From: Ashinkailepas kermadecensis
Lineage: Eukaryota; Arthropoda; Thecostraca; Neolepadidae
DNA: 64,000 nucleotides
Direction: 5' to 3'
Assembly (NCBI GenBank): GCA_034440615.1
Contig: JAOTOM010004377.1
Coordinates: 213,750 to 277,749, forward strand
The notes beneath the pieces were generated by a model, which worked only from the letters and a program-made list of their open reading frames with translations, was not told the DNA's origin and did not search any database. The translations under genes and the position numbers were made by a program. Every line of letters starts with the position of its first letter. Within the stretch, counting starts at the first letter, position 1. Positions 1 to 11,879 of this stretch are shown in pieces.

Positions 1-152
1 TAAGATGCTCGTCTCGCAAGCAAAAGATTGTGGGTTCGAATCTCACCTGTCGCTACTCTTCGCCCGCGACCAATCGGCGTGAGAGATTGGCGACGCTATA
101 TGACTCAACGGTCGACGTGTCGTAAAAACCAATAACCAACCAACCAACCCGG
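1..152 (+). mobile_element. tRNA-derived SINE, family A, cut by window edge
   Basis: The first 50 bases are the 3' part of a tRNA-like head with a B box (GGTTCGAATCT). A body follows with GCGTGAGAGATTGGCGACG and CGACGTGTCGTAAAA, ending in CCAACCAACC repeats. The same unit occurs inverted at 52014-52174, 56411-56573 and 60112-60279, where the complete head with A box (TGGTCTAGGGGT) is visible. It is a Pol III-derived retroposon, not a functional tRNA. Confidence 0.85.
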
Positions 153-268
153 CCAAAGGGGAACACATGCCCCCAGTGCCATCCCCTTGCATGCGCTCCT
201 GATGTGCCTCGCTGTCCAGCCAATACCATACAGGCGGATTTGATGACGTCGCTTTGTGACGTCGGCAG

Positions 269-881
269 GGCGAGCATCTGACCAGCATCTACACGGACAG
301 CCTGTGGGGCACGTGGCAGCGTCGCGAGCATCTCCTCGACAGCAAACACTTTCTGTGTGGCTGCGCGCGCTGTACCGACCCAACGGAACTGGGCACTGGC
401 CTGAGCTCGCTCAGGTGTATTCACTGTCGGTGCGGGTATGTGATATGTGTGCTCCTATTTTGTGGCATGATAGTGTCATAAAATATCATATATGAACTAA
501 AGCATCAATACAACAATGAACTTGTCGAAAATTATGCTTATTTGCATAGAAATCATAGAAAAACGTTTTGTCGTCCAATAACAACCTAGTATTCCAGAAA
601 AGGACTAAACACAAAGGATGTTAAAGAAGATAGTGTGGTCCCGTGAAATAGTGCTCTGAGGTAGTGCACACTGTGAATAGGTTGGTTTGTTTGATTTTGA
701 GTGATAAATTACCGAATGATAGATGCGGCACCCTCTTTTAACCAGAAGCACTCCCACCACCACCACCACAAATAGTCTGACATTGGCTATACACCGTTAA
801 AAATGTGTTCGATGAGAAGCGTCGTGATGGCAGATCTTTGCCGAAATGTTTCAACGTATCGCTCACGTTGGGTAGTATATG

Positions 882-973
<92 letters not shown>

Positions 974-3900
974 GCACCTATTTATCGGTGCGGTGGGATC
1001 TTGTTTGCCATTCGGAACGCAGACTCAGACCGCAACGATAACAGGCGCCGCTGCCCTGGGCAGTGTTTGTCCTGTGGTGGTGGCTGTGTTGCTCAGGGCC
1101 CGACCCGCTCTGCTCTGGCTGACCGGCGAATGCTGCCCCCAGCTACATCGCGCCTACCTACCCACTGCGGGAGGAGACCGACTACACGTGTGACACGTGC
1201 GGCGCGCACGTGGACGCGGCGCCTGTGCGCGCCACGATCGCAGAGCTGACAGCCGAGGTCACGCTCCTGGAGGAGGATCCGACCATCGCCGCGTGCGAAC
1301 GGCTGGTGGCCGCGTATTCAAAGGTCACTTCGGGCGGCTAGGATTCAGGACGTCGGTTAGAGCTGGCATTGTGCGGTGTGTTGCCTTTAGTGAAGTCACG
1401 GCAGGATCCTTCGAAACTCCTGTTCTCAAAGACACCAAAATGGTGGCATGCATCCTTGCTGATTTGCCTCTAACGAATACATAAACCACCAGATACCCGA
1501 GCAGATGTCCGCATGAAAAATATTCGCTCAGAAATATTAGCTGGCAAAAGTTGGTGGCGTAGTAACCTTATGCACATATCCAATATAGAAAATGTTTACG
1601 TCGCGAATGTCCGTATACGCGAGTGTTCGGACACGCAGCCGTTAGCTTATGCCAATGTTGGTATGTGTAAGTGCTGATGCATGCAAATGTTTGCACATAA
1701 ATGTTCACGCATGCAAATCGCCGTGAATGAAAAAGATTAGATTAGCGTGGGCTAGGTAAGCTTAGGTTAGATTTTGCGCCTCGGAATATTTCGGTTTGCG
1801 AACCTTGAGCATGCGAGCATTTGGCAATGTGAGCATTTAGCGATGCGAACATTTAGCAATGCGATTGCTAACGAAGTATTTGCGATATGAATATCTGGCA
1901 TGAACATCTGCGCTATCAACATCTGTGCTACGAATATCAGCGTACGAACAAGTACGCTTGCGAACATTTGCATGACACATTTGTCCTGGAGCTATGTCAT
2001 ATAATATGTCAGGTTCTAATGTAATGCACCTAGTAGCACCAATGTGTGGCGAGAAATATTTTGTCATAGAGAGGCCTTTTCAAATTCGTCCACTTCGAAA
2101 GGTGGAAACCAATTTTCACGACTTTTCTTCGCAGATTCACTCGCTGCTTATTGACGACGCATCAATGTATCACATGAACATATGTAACGTAAGCGTCACA
2201 TGATTATCGGACAGCTGTGCCAATGGTCGTGAACGCCATCCCCCACGCTCTAATGTTATTTCTAAGGAACGTTCGCTTCTTAGCTGAAACATTAGACTCC
2301 GTTGGTTGCACTGGCGGATCTAAGAAGAACGCGCAATTTTCCGTGCGAAACGTGCATTTTTTGCTTTAAGATTCGTCCGCGGTAGCGATTTTCTCAAAAT
2401 CTAAGAGCATTCGTGTCCAAATTGTTCGTTCGAGGCAATCACACTGACATCATATATCGAAATTCCAACAAAAGAAGAAATTTTACCTCTCAAAACAGTT
2501 TTACTCCTCCCAACTCGGACTTCTGAATCCGGCCGGATTGTGCGGCTTGTACCCTCCATCTGGCAGAGTAAACGCCACAGAGCTCGAATGCAGACATGAA
2601 GGAGAAAAGCCTGCCATTATTGTGGCATATTGCTGATGATGCAGCTCGATGTTGTCTGTTGGTGATACGGGCGAGTCCAAGTGTGACTCGGCCGCCGGGA
2701 TATGTCTATCGCAGTCGGCATGATTCCTCTTCCCGTCTGCCAAAGCGCGTGCTGATTTTCGCTGCTGAACTACACACCATTCCGTTTTAAGCCGTCCGGT
2801 TTGGTCGACGTGACCAATCCATCGCACGTTTTGGTCGGCGTGACCGATCCATCACACGTTTTGGTCGGCGTGACCGATCCATCACACATTTGGTGTTTGC
2901 TGGTGGTGTGGGTGGCAGCAGCCACGCGGCCACTGAACTGGACCTGTCGGCAAGAGTCGGCGCGGTATCTGAACCATTAGTAGCATGATCGAGTGTGCGT
3001 GTGTTTTTTTTTTTTTTTTTTTTTTTTTTGTATCCCCAGACACGTCGGTACGGTGTGGAATGAACGTACTGCCAATTCGGCTGCCAACAACGGTCATGCA
3101 ATTTTCTCACCACATCCTTTAAGACTGTTATGTCGTTCCACCAATTACAAATCAGAATGGCAAAAGCGCTTCAAAAGCAGCAATATATCAGCGTCGTCGG
3201 ATACGGTCATAATCCACGCGAATTAGTCGTAAGAATGCTTGCAAAACAAACAAAGTATACTCTAGTCCTATGTATAGAAATGTTGGTACCAAGAGCTCCG
3301 CGACCCTTGTATCCGTGCTCCGTGCCTTTCCACTTCTCGTGATCTTCACTACTTTTTACTACGTGATCTTTGCTCTTCCATTTGTCGTGATCTTTACGAT
3401 TAACCTTGCGCCACTTCCATGGCCTCTCCACTTTTCATCAACGTTCTTACGCCCCTGACACTCGCATGCACTACGGACGGTCGAAGATAAACCGTCAATG
3501 GGCACTGGTCATTGTCCTTGTTTCAACAGGCAACTGCTTCGGATTAATGACTCCAATTCATTTGCGCTCTCTTCGGAAACTTAGCATTCACACTCGAGGC
3601 ATTCCGCTAACTTGAGGACTGGCACCACTCGCAGGTGTTGCACCCGAACCACCACCTGATGCTGGACCTGTACTACCCGCTGGTGCACCTGTACAACAGT
3701 TCGGAACCGCTGTCCGGACGCCAGCTGGACAGGAAGCAGCACCTCTGTAGACAGCTGCTCAGTGTCGCCGACGTGCTGACACCTGGTGAGCGAGTCACAA
3801 AGCTCGATTGTGAGAATACGCTGAATAGCGTTGCACGCTGCGGTTCTCGAATTGGTTGCACCTTCGTTTGCATGTGTTGTGAGGCTGCCGGTTTCTACAG

Positions 3901-5666
3901 ATATGGTTCAGCTCACTACAGTGCCGCATCATGCAGTCAGTTTCGTCGGGTGAAGCGAATCGTCAAAGCCTTTTCTGCATCTCAGCTTTCCGTGATTGCA
4001 TTACTACATACAAGATCAAGGGGTACGAGCGATAGGAAAGTGGTGGGGGGGGGGATGATTGTCAGGAAGCACCATTCTGCCACAGGGACGGCAACTACTT
4101 ATATCATTTTAAGCGGGGGTGCCCGAGAGTGCCCCTCACTAGGTGCCTCCTGTACTCAGAGCGGCGCATTCGGCTGAAAATTTCAAGGAGGTGCATTCGA
4201 ATATCCGGTAAATTCGGACATTTTTCCAGACATGGTGGTGCCTCTCTCCAGTCAGAGGGGTGCTACCGAAGATTGGGGGACTAGTCTCCCACCCCCGCTA
4301 ACTACGCCCATGTACAAAATTACATACAAGATGGCATTTAGCCATGCAATAATTCTGAACAGTTTGTTGCTAGAAACGTAAACTGACCGCATTTACTTGT
4401 TTTACTAAATCAATGAAATATTTTCAAAGCAGTCGATAAGTAGAATGACGGCATGTTCACATGGATTAGTGTGCACTCTCAGGATCGAAATGTCAGACAT
4501 TAATGCCGACGTGAAACTCACAATGATGAACAATGATTGCATCTGGTTATACAAACCAGGCACGTGGATTTCTGACATGATCGATATCCTGAAATTGTCT
4601 TCTCCGTTCAGGAATATCTCGGTTGAGAGGAATCGTACTGTATGAACTCCAACAAGCACTTCTGCAAGTGGCTCGCAAGCTCTGGAAGAAGAAAAGGAGA
4701 AAGATGAATGACGATCTCATCGGACAATTTCAGGTACTTTGTGGCTTCGGAGACGCCGACGTGTTCTTAAAATAGCACCTTGTAAATATACAAAGCACAA
4801 GTCCATCACTTGGCCGCCATATCCCTGATTTACCAATCAATTATCGAATGTGAGCCAATGGTCGAAGTGAGATCAGTGGCGATTCAGTGACTTCCTGTAG
4901 TTTTGCTTCTCGCGACCCCTGTGCCGTGAGTGATGCGCCTGCAGAGAAGCAAGGTGGGGTCGCCTTCCCCCTGTAAATAAAAAGATGCATTGTCTCACCA
5001 CCATGCCCGACTTTGGTCTGGTCGCGATTGAATGCGCGATTGTTTTTTTTAAAGAGGCGGGAGGGAGAAACCAAGACAATTTAGATGTGCCAAATATACC
5101 AAAATCCCGGCTGGTGCTTCTTCAATTCAGGATGAAAGAGAAATGTCAAGCGGGTCTTTGCATAGGCCTCCACACCCACCCCTCAGCTTAAAGCGATGGC
5201 TACGCCCACTGTCGATGCCAACTGTGTCACTATCTACGCCTACTGTCGCCCCTACGTGTGACCGTGACGCTCGGCTGTTGGACAGGAAGCCCGACAGGCG
5301 CTCAGTGGCGCCGTCTCGGTCCTGCGCTGGGAGCCGCGTGTTCAGCCGGAGGGACAGCTGGGTCTGGAGGCAGCCGAGGAGCTGGCGCAGCTGGACGCCT
5401 GGCTCGAGAAGCACGTGACGCGGGCCGTGCCGGCCGAGGGCGGGCCGCACCGCTCCGCCGTGGACAATGCGCCGGCCCGGGACGACTCACCACCCAGAAG
5501 CTCACGGCACACAAAAGCTGCGGACGATGCGGACAGTGCCGGCGTGCCCACGTCCGGCGTGGTGAGCGGCGACTCGGACTCGGGAGCCGACACCGTCAGA
5601 GGTCTGTCTGTGATCGGTGGCGCGGTGAGCGCCGGGCTCGCCTCCGTGGTGCCCGGTGTAGAGTGA
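269..5666 (+). CDS. SMYD-family SET/MYND protein, last five exons (5' partial)
   Basis: Five exons: 269-435, 1143-1323, 3635-3785, 4612-4733 and 5286-5666 (TGA). Each has AG/GT borders (GG|GTATGT, AAG|GTCACT, CTG|GTGAGC, CAG|GTACTT) and all four junctions keep frame, giving 333 residues plus stop. Residues 1-55 are the end of a SET domain and the post-SET region: YTDSLWGT, then CGCARC and DPTELGT as in SMYD proteins. The first junction joins CIHCRCG to GYIAPTYPL and then CDTCGAH, the family's cysteine pairs. Exon 3 starts VLHPNHHLMLDLYYPL, exon 4 has ISRLRGIVLYELQ, and exon 5 begins EARQALSGAVSVLRWEP; these match the helical C-terminal domain. The last 80 or so residues are a low-complexity tail. 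The MYND finger and catalytic SET core lie upstream of the window. The product is probably a protein-lysine methyltransferase or a non-catalytic relative; activity cannot be judged. It resembles arthropod SMYD genes. Confidence 0.85.
876..971. repeat. (TA)n microsatellite in SMYD intron
   Basis: About 95 bp of alternating TA lie between the first two visible SMYD exons. Open frames here spell only Tyr-Ile and are not genes. Confidence 0.95.
1324..3634 (+). other. Long SMYD intron
   Basis: This 2.3-kb intron separates the second and third visible exons. It holds TTAGGTTAG-like sequence near 1737-1770, three 30-bp repeats at 2799-2888 and a 27-base T run at 3003-3029. No further coding exon is recognised. 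Confidence 0.6.
2799..2888. repeat. 30-bp tandem repeat, three copies
   Basis: Three consecutive units share TTGGTCGGCGTGACCGATCC with few substitutions. Confidence 0.85.
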
Positions 5667-6825
5667 CAACTGCCTCAACGTCGGCACAAGAAGTGGCTGT
5701 TGGGCTTGTGTCTTGCTCATGTTGTACGGCTGCTCGATGTCGCATGTCGTTAACACTATCCGACCAGCGCAGAGGTGCTTGGACTTTAGTCCCAAACAAC
5801 CGTACCGTGACTTCTGATCCAGAAGTGTATCGGTAGTTTTACCTTCTTTGCGAGAATTGCGATTGTCCTGGCTGAAATGTCACACTTAGGCCTGGCGTGA
5901 ACAGATGCAATACAGATAATCCATAAGGTTCTTGGTCTGGGACCATAAGACCACCGTCTACCATTGCCATCACAGGAGTCGGACCGAAAGTCGTACTGCC
6001 CCCGTGTGTGACTCTTCCCTGACTGGTGTGAAATATGTACTGTCTGAACCTGGAGATGTGCTTAGGTATAGTGGTCACGCTTGTGACACCGCAATAACAC
6101 GGCTCACCAGTATTTGCGGACACGACTCCGCGTCAGCGTAGACACGAATCAACAACTAAGAAATGGTACGTCTTGCCGCAATTCCTAACTTGACGTGGTT
6201 TAAAAAGTGGAAGTAGGAACTGCTACAGGGCGAATACAGAAGCCTGGCTTGGAGGGGGGGGGAGTGAAAAAATATCCGATGTCAAAAACTCACATCAGAT
6301 TTTAACATTTCCCAGGTCTGTATTTTACGACAATATTTGTGTTATTTCAGGTTCTTAGGCTTGGAGGAACTGTCATTTTTTGGGGCAAAATATCGGCAAA
6401 AATCGGCCTATTGGGCGGGGAGCATGGCCCTTGTCCAATCGATTTGTTTCTGAACTGCTACATTACATGCTTCTGTTCTTTGCAAGACAGGCAGCGTGGA
6501 TTTCAGGTGGCGTAAAGCCCGTGAGTGATTAGGGAATCTTATTGAGTGAGGAGCCTATGAGATTGAAACCGTCGCTACCACCAGGATTGAAACAGGGCTA
6601 GGGTGCAGCCAGGATTTTATTACGGGGTGGTCCGACCAAAAACAAAATGTAAAGAAACAGATACCGCTTTCCGTGCGCTTTGCGAGTACACAATTTATCG
6701 TCTGTGTGGTCAGGTCAAAACATCAGGATTTCTTGTTTGATGTGGTGTATTTTTGGTCGCTTAGGAGGAGGGGGCTGCCCCCTTCGCTGCGCCTCTGGAA
6801 CAGTGGAAGAAAACTCCCATTAGGC
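5667..6825. other. No gene seen
   Basis: This is sequence 3' of the SMYD stop codon. No AATAAA signal or further exon was recognised. GTGCAGCCAGG near 6602 resembles the ends of hAT-like repeats elsewhere in the window. Confidence 0.4.
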
Positions 6826-7145
6826 ATGCCGATGTCGGCCGACTGCCAGCACGTGTTGGGGCGAGCTCGACAGCTCGCAAGCGGCATGCCGACATCTCGG
6901 CCCGACATCGGCAAACTGACCTGGAATATCAAGATATGTCGGGTTGAGTTCAGCATATCAATAGCGGCCAGCCGACGTTGGGCCGTTTTCCGACATTTCA
7001 CTCTTCAGCCGACAGCGGGCCATTAGCGTTCCGACAACAGCCCGACATCGCCTCAACATTGGCCCCACGTCGGATACATGTCGGCATGGGCGGACATTCC
7101 ACTCCAAAGCCGACAGCAGGCCGCTGTCGGCATGTTCACTGGGCT
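6826..7145. repeat. CCGACA/TGTCGG-rich diverged repeat
   Basis: Over 300 bp, CCGACA, GTCGGC and their complements recur more than a dozen times in both orientations, giving many short inverted repeats. It looks like a degenerate transposon end or satellite; family unknown. Confidence 0.5.
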
Positions 7146-7344
7146 TGCAATACCACAAGATTGTTCAATTGTAACTTAAACCCTAATAGTAATTTCCTGC
7201 GAAATATTGCTGAAGGGCACGCAAACTTTAATGTGTTCGCACGAACATCTACTCTGTTTTTGTAGCAAATGATGCTAGCGCTAGCATTGTTCGTCGAGTC
7301 ACCAGGCTGGTTCCAGCTGTAAGCATGAAGGTCAAACCAAGGTT

Positions 7345-7580
7345 ATGGTGGGGGCCAGTGGACCAACCTTATGAAATAGACTTGACCAGCCCTTTAACAC
7401 GCGCGTAGGAGGGCCTCTCACAACGCGCACGGGAGGGAGATGCGGATTTGGACCCCTAAGATCTCGGAAAATATTGAAGCTGGAAGCACAGCATTGAGGG
7501 GGATGGGGTAGATTACGGCTGTAGTGGACTCGTGTCAGTATAAATTTCATTACTCTAGGTGAATGCCTTCAGGGTGAAAT
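7345..7580. repeat. Dispersed repeat, copy 1
   Basis: This segment (AACACGCGC, GGGCCTCT, CCTAAGATCTCGG, then GGTGAAATGAGGTC) has a clear second copy at 42900-43140 with the same order of blocks. A further inverted piece is at 43835-43885. No coding capacity. Confidence 0.7.
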
Positions 7581-7789
7581 GAGGTCGAGATCGGCCAGCA
7601 CACGGCGCCATCGCCCCACTTCACCGCAGTGGCGTAGCCAAGGGTGACGAAGGGGACAGCAGCCCCTCCTGGAGGTTCAGAGGGGCCCGCAGGGCCCCTC
7701 AAGACGTAGGTACAGGGGGCCGGGAAGGGCCCCCTTGGCCGACGTGAAGGGTCCCTGGGCCGACGTGAAGGGCCCCTGGCCCGACGTGA

Positions 7790-7910
7790 AGGTCCCCTGG
7801 GCCAAAGTGAAGGGCCCTGGGCCAAAGTGAAGGGCCCTGGGCCAAAGTGAAGGGCCCTGGACTAAAGTGAAGGGCCCTGGGCCAAAGTGAAGGGCCCCTG
7901 GACTGACGAA
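7790..7910. repeat. 20-21 bp minisatellite inside the hAT element
   Basis: Five or six units of the type GGGCCAAAGTGAAGGGCCCT. Increasingly degenerate related units can be followed to about 8220. Confidence 0.85.
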
Positions 7911-8439
7911 AGGGGCCCTAGGCTGAAGGAGAGGGTCCGGGTCGATGAAGATGGCCCTAAATCAGCGGAGAGTGCCGACGGACAGATGATGAGGGCCCTG
8001 TGCTGGGCCCAGTGCTGGATGAAGGGTTTCCAGGTCGACAGAGGGACCAGGATCATTGGAAGGGCGGCTCCGTGCTAACGGAGGGGTCCCAAACCGGTAT
8101 GAAAGGTTCCTGGGCTGACGGCGTGATCCAAGCCCAAGAAAGTGCCCCTGACGGGCAAAGAGGAGGGCTTCCAGTGCGAAGCAAAGGGTCTCCAGGCCGA
8201 TTGATAGGTGTTGTGCCCGACGGCCATGGCCACCACAGCGGCGGCGGCCGACCCTGTGGCCACTGCGCCCCAGCGGCCACGGCCTTGCTAGCGGTGATGG
8301 CCGCAGGCACACACTGGCAGGTCTATATATACCTGTCATTGCACCGTAGCACATGTGTCTTGATGTGCTCATTAACTGCTGCCATTTCATCATTTTTTAT
8401 AACTGTTAAGCTATGGTATAGTACAATTGAACAGTATCG

Positions 8440-8440
<1 letters not shown>

Positions 8441-8502
<62 letters not shown>
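8441..8502. repeat. (TA)n microsatellite
   Basis: About 60 bp of TA dinucleotides inside the hAT-type element. Confidence 0.95.
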
Positions 8503-8507
<5 letters not shown>

Positions 8508-8909
8508 CATAGGGGCCCTTTGAAAATAAAGCGACCGAAATCCGAGAAGTTTCGGAAAAGTTTTTTTTTGGGGGGGGGCATCTTCTGATGCTGGCCCTTT
8601 CCTGGACCAAATCCTGGCTATGCCACTGCCTCACCGACGAAGTCTTCATGTGACCTTTAACGCTCGGCGGCCGGCTGGTCGGTCGATTTTGTACCGCCGC
8701 AGTTCTTATACTTAGCAACGGATTTCGATTTTGTTTTTCATAGGATTCGTGGTTCAATTTATCACAAAGTTTCATTACAGATTACAGAAGATTTCATTAC
8801 AATATTGCCTCCCGTTTAGGAGATATCGTCGAAAAACAGGAGGGGTGGGAGGATTCTGCCCTTCTCCCATGCGCGTGCTGGGGATGGGGGTGTATCAGAA
8901 CGTCTAAGG

Positions 8910-9300
8910 ATTCAGAGCATCGAATAGTTCAAAACTTCTAAAACCCTCTAAAGTTCAATTCCTCTTATGGTTCAAAACCCCTAATCGGCGGAAACTTCCT
9001 TCTGTTGGGGATGTTCAAAACTGCTAACGTATCAAAGCATCTAACAATTCAAAACCTCTAAAACGGTCAAATCTCCGAACGTTCAAATCAACAAACTGTT
9101 CATTAAACCTAACGGTTCAAAATTACTACTGTATCAAAATACCTGGAGTTCAAAGCCTCAAAGCGTTCAAAGCATCTAACGTTCAAAACCTCTAAAACGT
9201 TCAATACCTCTAAGGTTCAGAAAGCAACGTTGAAAATATCTAAGTGTTCAAAACCTCTAGACCTTGAGAAGTACTGCGTGTTCAAATCATCTACATCAAG
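8910..9300 (+). repeat. Degenerate GTTCAAAACCTCTAA array
   Basis: About 20 imperfect units of 13-18 bp, consensus GTTCAAAACCTCTAAA. The inverse units form a second array at 9500-9835. Confidence 0.8.
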
Positions 9301-9499
9301 AACTATGGTAAAATCGGTCACTGCGCGTGAAGCGCTCGGTGCCGTCGTTGGGCAGGTGAACGTTATTCCGGTTGAATTGCGTGTGTGGGAGGGAAGGGTG
9401 TGAAGTTCGAATGCGAAAACTCGGAAAGGAAATGCTTGCTTGAATTTTATCGCTCACACGACACCTGTCGGAGCAATATCATACTTCTTGAAGGAAAAA

Positions 9500-9835
9500 G
9501 TTCTTGATTAGTGGTTTTGAACACGTTAGAGGTTTTGATCGCAAGAGGTTCTGCACTCGTTTGCTATTAGACGGCATGAACTCTTTCTGTTTTTGCGGAT
9601 TCGATGTTTTCATACCGTCGAGGTTTTGAACAGCCTTTGCTCGTTCGTGCTTTTGAGTTTTAAGATGCTTTGAACTCCTAGAGAATTTGAACGGTTAGGG
9701 GTTTTGAACATTAGAAGTTCTGAACTTCCCCAATACGCAATCAAATCTTCGAATTTAGAGGTTTTGAACGCTTAGTCCTTTTTATTCCAAGATGTTTTGA
9801 ACCGTCAGAGCATTAGAGGTTCTGATATAGACCAC
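9500..9835 (-). repeat. Mirror array of TTAGAGGTTTTGAAC units
   Basis: Imperfect units such as TTAGAGGTTTTGAACG run in inverse orientation to the array at 8910-9300. About 200 bp of non-repeated DNA separates the two arms. Confidence 0.8.
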
Positions 9836-9949
9836 TGGGGATGCATAAGTGTCGCTTATGGCGTTGCAGGCACCACACCACCAACAATCACATGAACTCG
9901 CAATGCATGACCGCGAAACACTCGTAGGAAACACGTAAATAGCCATTCC

Positions 9950-10200
9950 TGCATGGCGTCGAACGTACATGAGCCGATTTGCTTCTCAATTAGAAATAAA
10001 TGGCTACCTAGCGGTGCCGTCGAAAGTAGATGAGCCGACTTGCTTTAGGAAAACATAAACAGAAATAAAAATAAAAATTAGCATAACGTAAAACGACTAC
10101 CCAGAGCAGCCATCGGACGTAGATGAGCCGATTTGCCTTGCAACTCATACCGTAAACGGCTACCCAGAGGTACAGCGGACATAGAAGAGCCGAATTGTAA
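9950..10200. repeat. Degenerate 60-90 bp tandem repeat
   Basis: Four units are marked by GTAGATGAGCCGATTTGC and GGCTACCCAGAGG, with variable spacing because of an A-rich insertion in one unit. Confidence 0.65.
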
Positions 10201-10239
10201 AACACCGTACTAACCCAACTGACAACCCTGCATGGCATG

Positions 10240-11320
10240 CTTAGACTAACCCACTACTAACAACTAACACGCGGCGGCCGGCGTGATAGGCGGTGTGGAC
10301 ATGAATTACCTCCTTGTTCGCATGGTAAAGATCCCTCGGTGCTCTTCGATAAGAGTAGGCTAAAGCCGGCACCCTGGCAAATCAACTTCTCGCCACTCTC
10401 AAAACACCCCCACCCCACCCAAACTACGAATTATTTTGTGGAGGAGTACAGTAAAACTAAACCATATAGACATCAGGGAGCTGTCCCCAACCCAGACCCT
10501 CGCCTTCAGCACCTAAAATCACGCAAACTAACGTAAAATTCCTTAACGTAAATGTCCACTTCCCTGCACCTTGATCGCAAACGTTCACTTTATCGACAGG
10601 CATGTAATGTAATCGCTTTAAAGGCGGCGCAAATGATCATTATGGTCCGGCACGGCTAAAAAAAATCACTCTTCCCCCCCCCCCCTTGCCGTCAACTCTT
10701 GCTGACGGTAGAAAGGCTGCTGATTGGCTTACAGTGATTTTAACTTGGCCAATGGGATGAAACCAATGTTGGCAGATCGCTGACGGTAAAAGAGCAATTG
10801 CAGGGCATCACTCAAGTGCAGAGTCCACAGGTGTCATGGCCGTGCCAAGACACCTGCTGGTATGGCGTGGGCTTATGTGAACGAAGACAGCGCTGACATG
10901 GTCTGACGCAACATGGACAAGTGAGTAAAATATGCTGTACGACTGCCTTCAAAAACGAAAATATGATCTTAGATCTTGCATCACATGAAATTAGCCGTCC
11001 AATGAGAAAAGAAACTGAACTAACTTCACCACCTAAGTCTCATTTGCATGGTTTATGCACCGTGAACACAAGCCGCTGACGCCCTGCTGACGGAAGCTGT
11101 TTGGGGTGGAGCTTATTTGTGTTGACGGCAGCACCGCAAGCTCTATTGAACAGCCTTGAATAATTTTACGTCCAAAACTCAAAACTGGCGCTTTACAGTC
11201 AAAGCTGGCGTTCCCCAACAATCTACGAGTGTTGCATTCCAGGACTATATAGGGTTGCATGCGGTAAGTTAAGGATATTCATAGTTATATAACTATATTC
11301 TGAAACGATAAAATTATCAT
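10240..11320. other. No gene seen
   Basis: AT-rich sequence with a short C run near 10675. No exon with convincing borders and no recognisable mobile element. Confidence 0.4.
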
Positions 11321-11613
11321 ATTGCGTGCAAAGAATATATACGACCTTCAATATACCAGGAGGTGCTGAGTTGACATGAAAAGTAACGATAAAGATTATA
11401 CTTTATTACTCAACGTTTCGGCCAGGGGCCATCGTCAGGAGTGAATAACACTCCTTCAAGTTCAAATAACACTCCTTCAGTTCAAGAATAACACTCCTGA
11501 CGATGGCCTTGGCCGAAACGTTGAGTAATAAAGTATAATCTTTATCATTACTTTTGATGTCAACTCAGCACCTCCTGGTATATTGAAGGTCATATTTTTT
11601 CTTTACACGCAAT
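11321..11613. repeat. PLE-terminus palindrome, family 1
   Basis: Two arms of about 115 bp face each other. Each holds CCAGGAGGTGCTGAGTTGAC, ACTTTATTACTCAACG and the GGCCGAAACGTTGAG / CTGACGATGGCC pair. Arm ends are ATTGCGTG and its inverse CACGCAAT. A related palindrome is at 40024-40276. The GAAACGTTG motif next to CTGACGA is typical of Penelope-like terminal repeats, so I read this as paired PLE ends; there is no coding part. Confidence 0.65.
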
Positions 11614-11879
11614 GTCTAAAACCCAGGAGCATCTAAGAGCCATTCTTCATTGTATTAACACAATTATCATAATAACAGTGTCTGCTGCCCCTCCTCTGTC
11701 TGGCTTAGATAAGAAGTCCAGGATAATTTTGGTAAATTTGCAGTTTAAGGTAATTTCTCATTTCATGGAATTTCTCATTTTATTGCAATGTTAGTGAATG
11801 TGCTGAACATGACGTGACCACTCATTTGCCCTGCAAATGCATACTTTTAAGTTGGGAGACAAAATAACACCGAAGAAAG

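Larger units (their letters stand above)
7627..8628. mobile_element. Non-autonomous hAT-type element (MITE)
   Basis: The segment starts CAGTGGCGTAGCCAAGG and ends with the inverse of CAGTGGCATAGCCAGG, an imperfect terminal inverted repeat of about 16 bp. It is flanked by CTTCACCG (7619-7626) and CCTCACCG (8629-8636), a 7/8 match to an 8-bp target-site duplication. CAG-starting ends with 8-bp duplications are typical of hAT transposons. The 1002-bp interior has no transposase; it holds a 20-21 bp minisatellite and a (TA)n tract. Confidence 0.75.

Noticed and set aside
1021..1142. An extra SMYD exon with CLSCGGGC
   Set aside because: It looked like the family's CxxCGG motif, but the 435|1143 junction gives CIHCRCGGYI in exact phase without it.
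3635..4177. 180-codon frame continuing past SMYD exon 3
   Set aside because: Family resemblance stops exactly at the CTG|GTGAGC donor; the remainder is intron.
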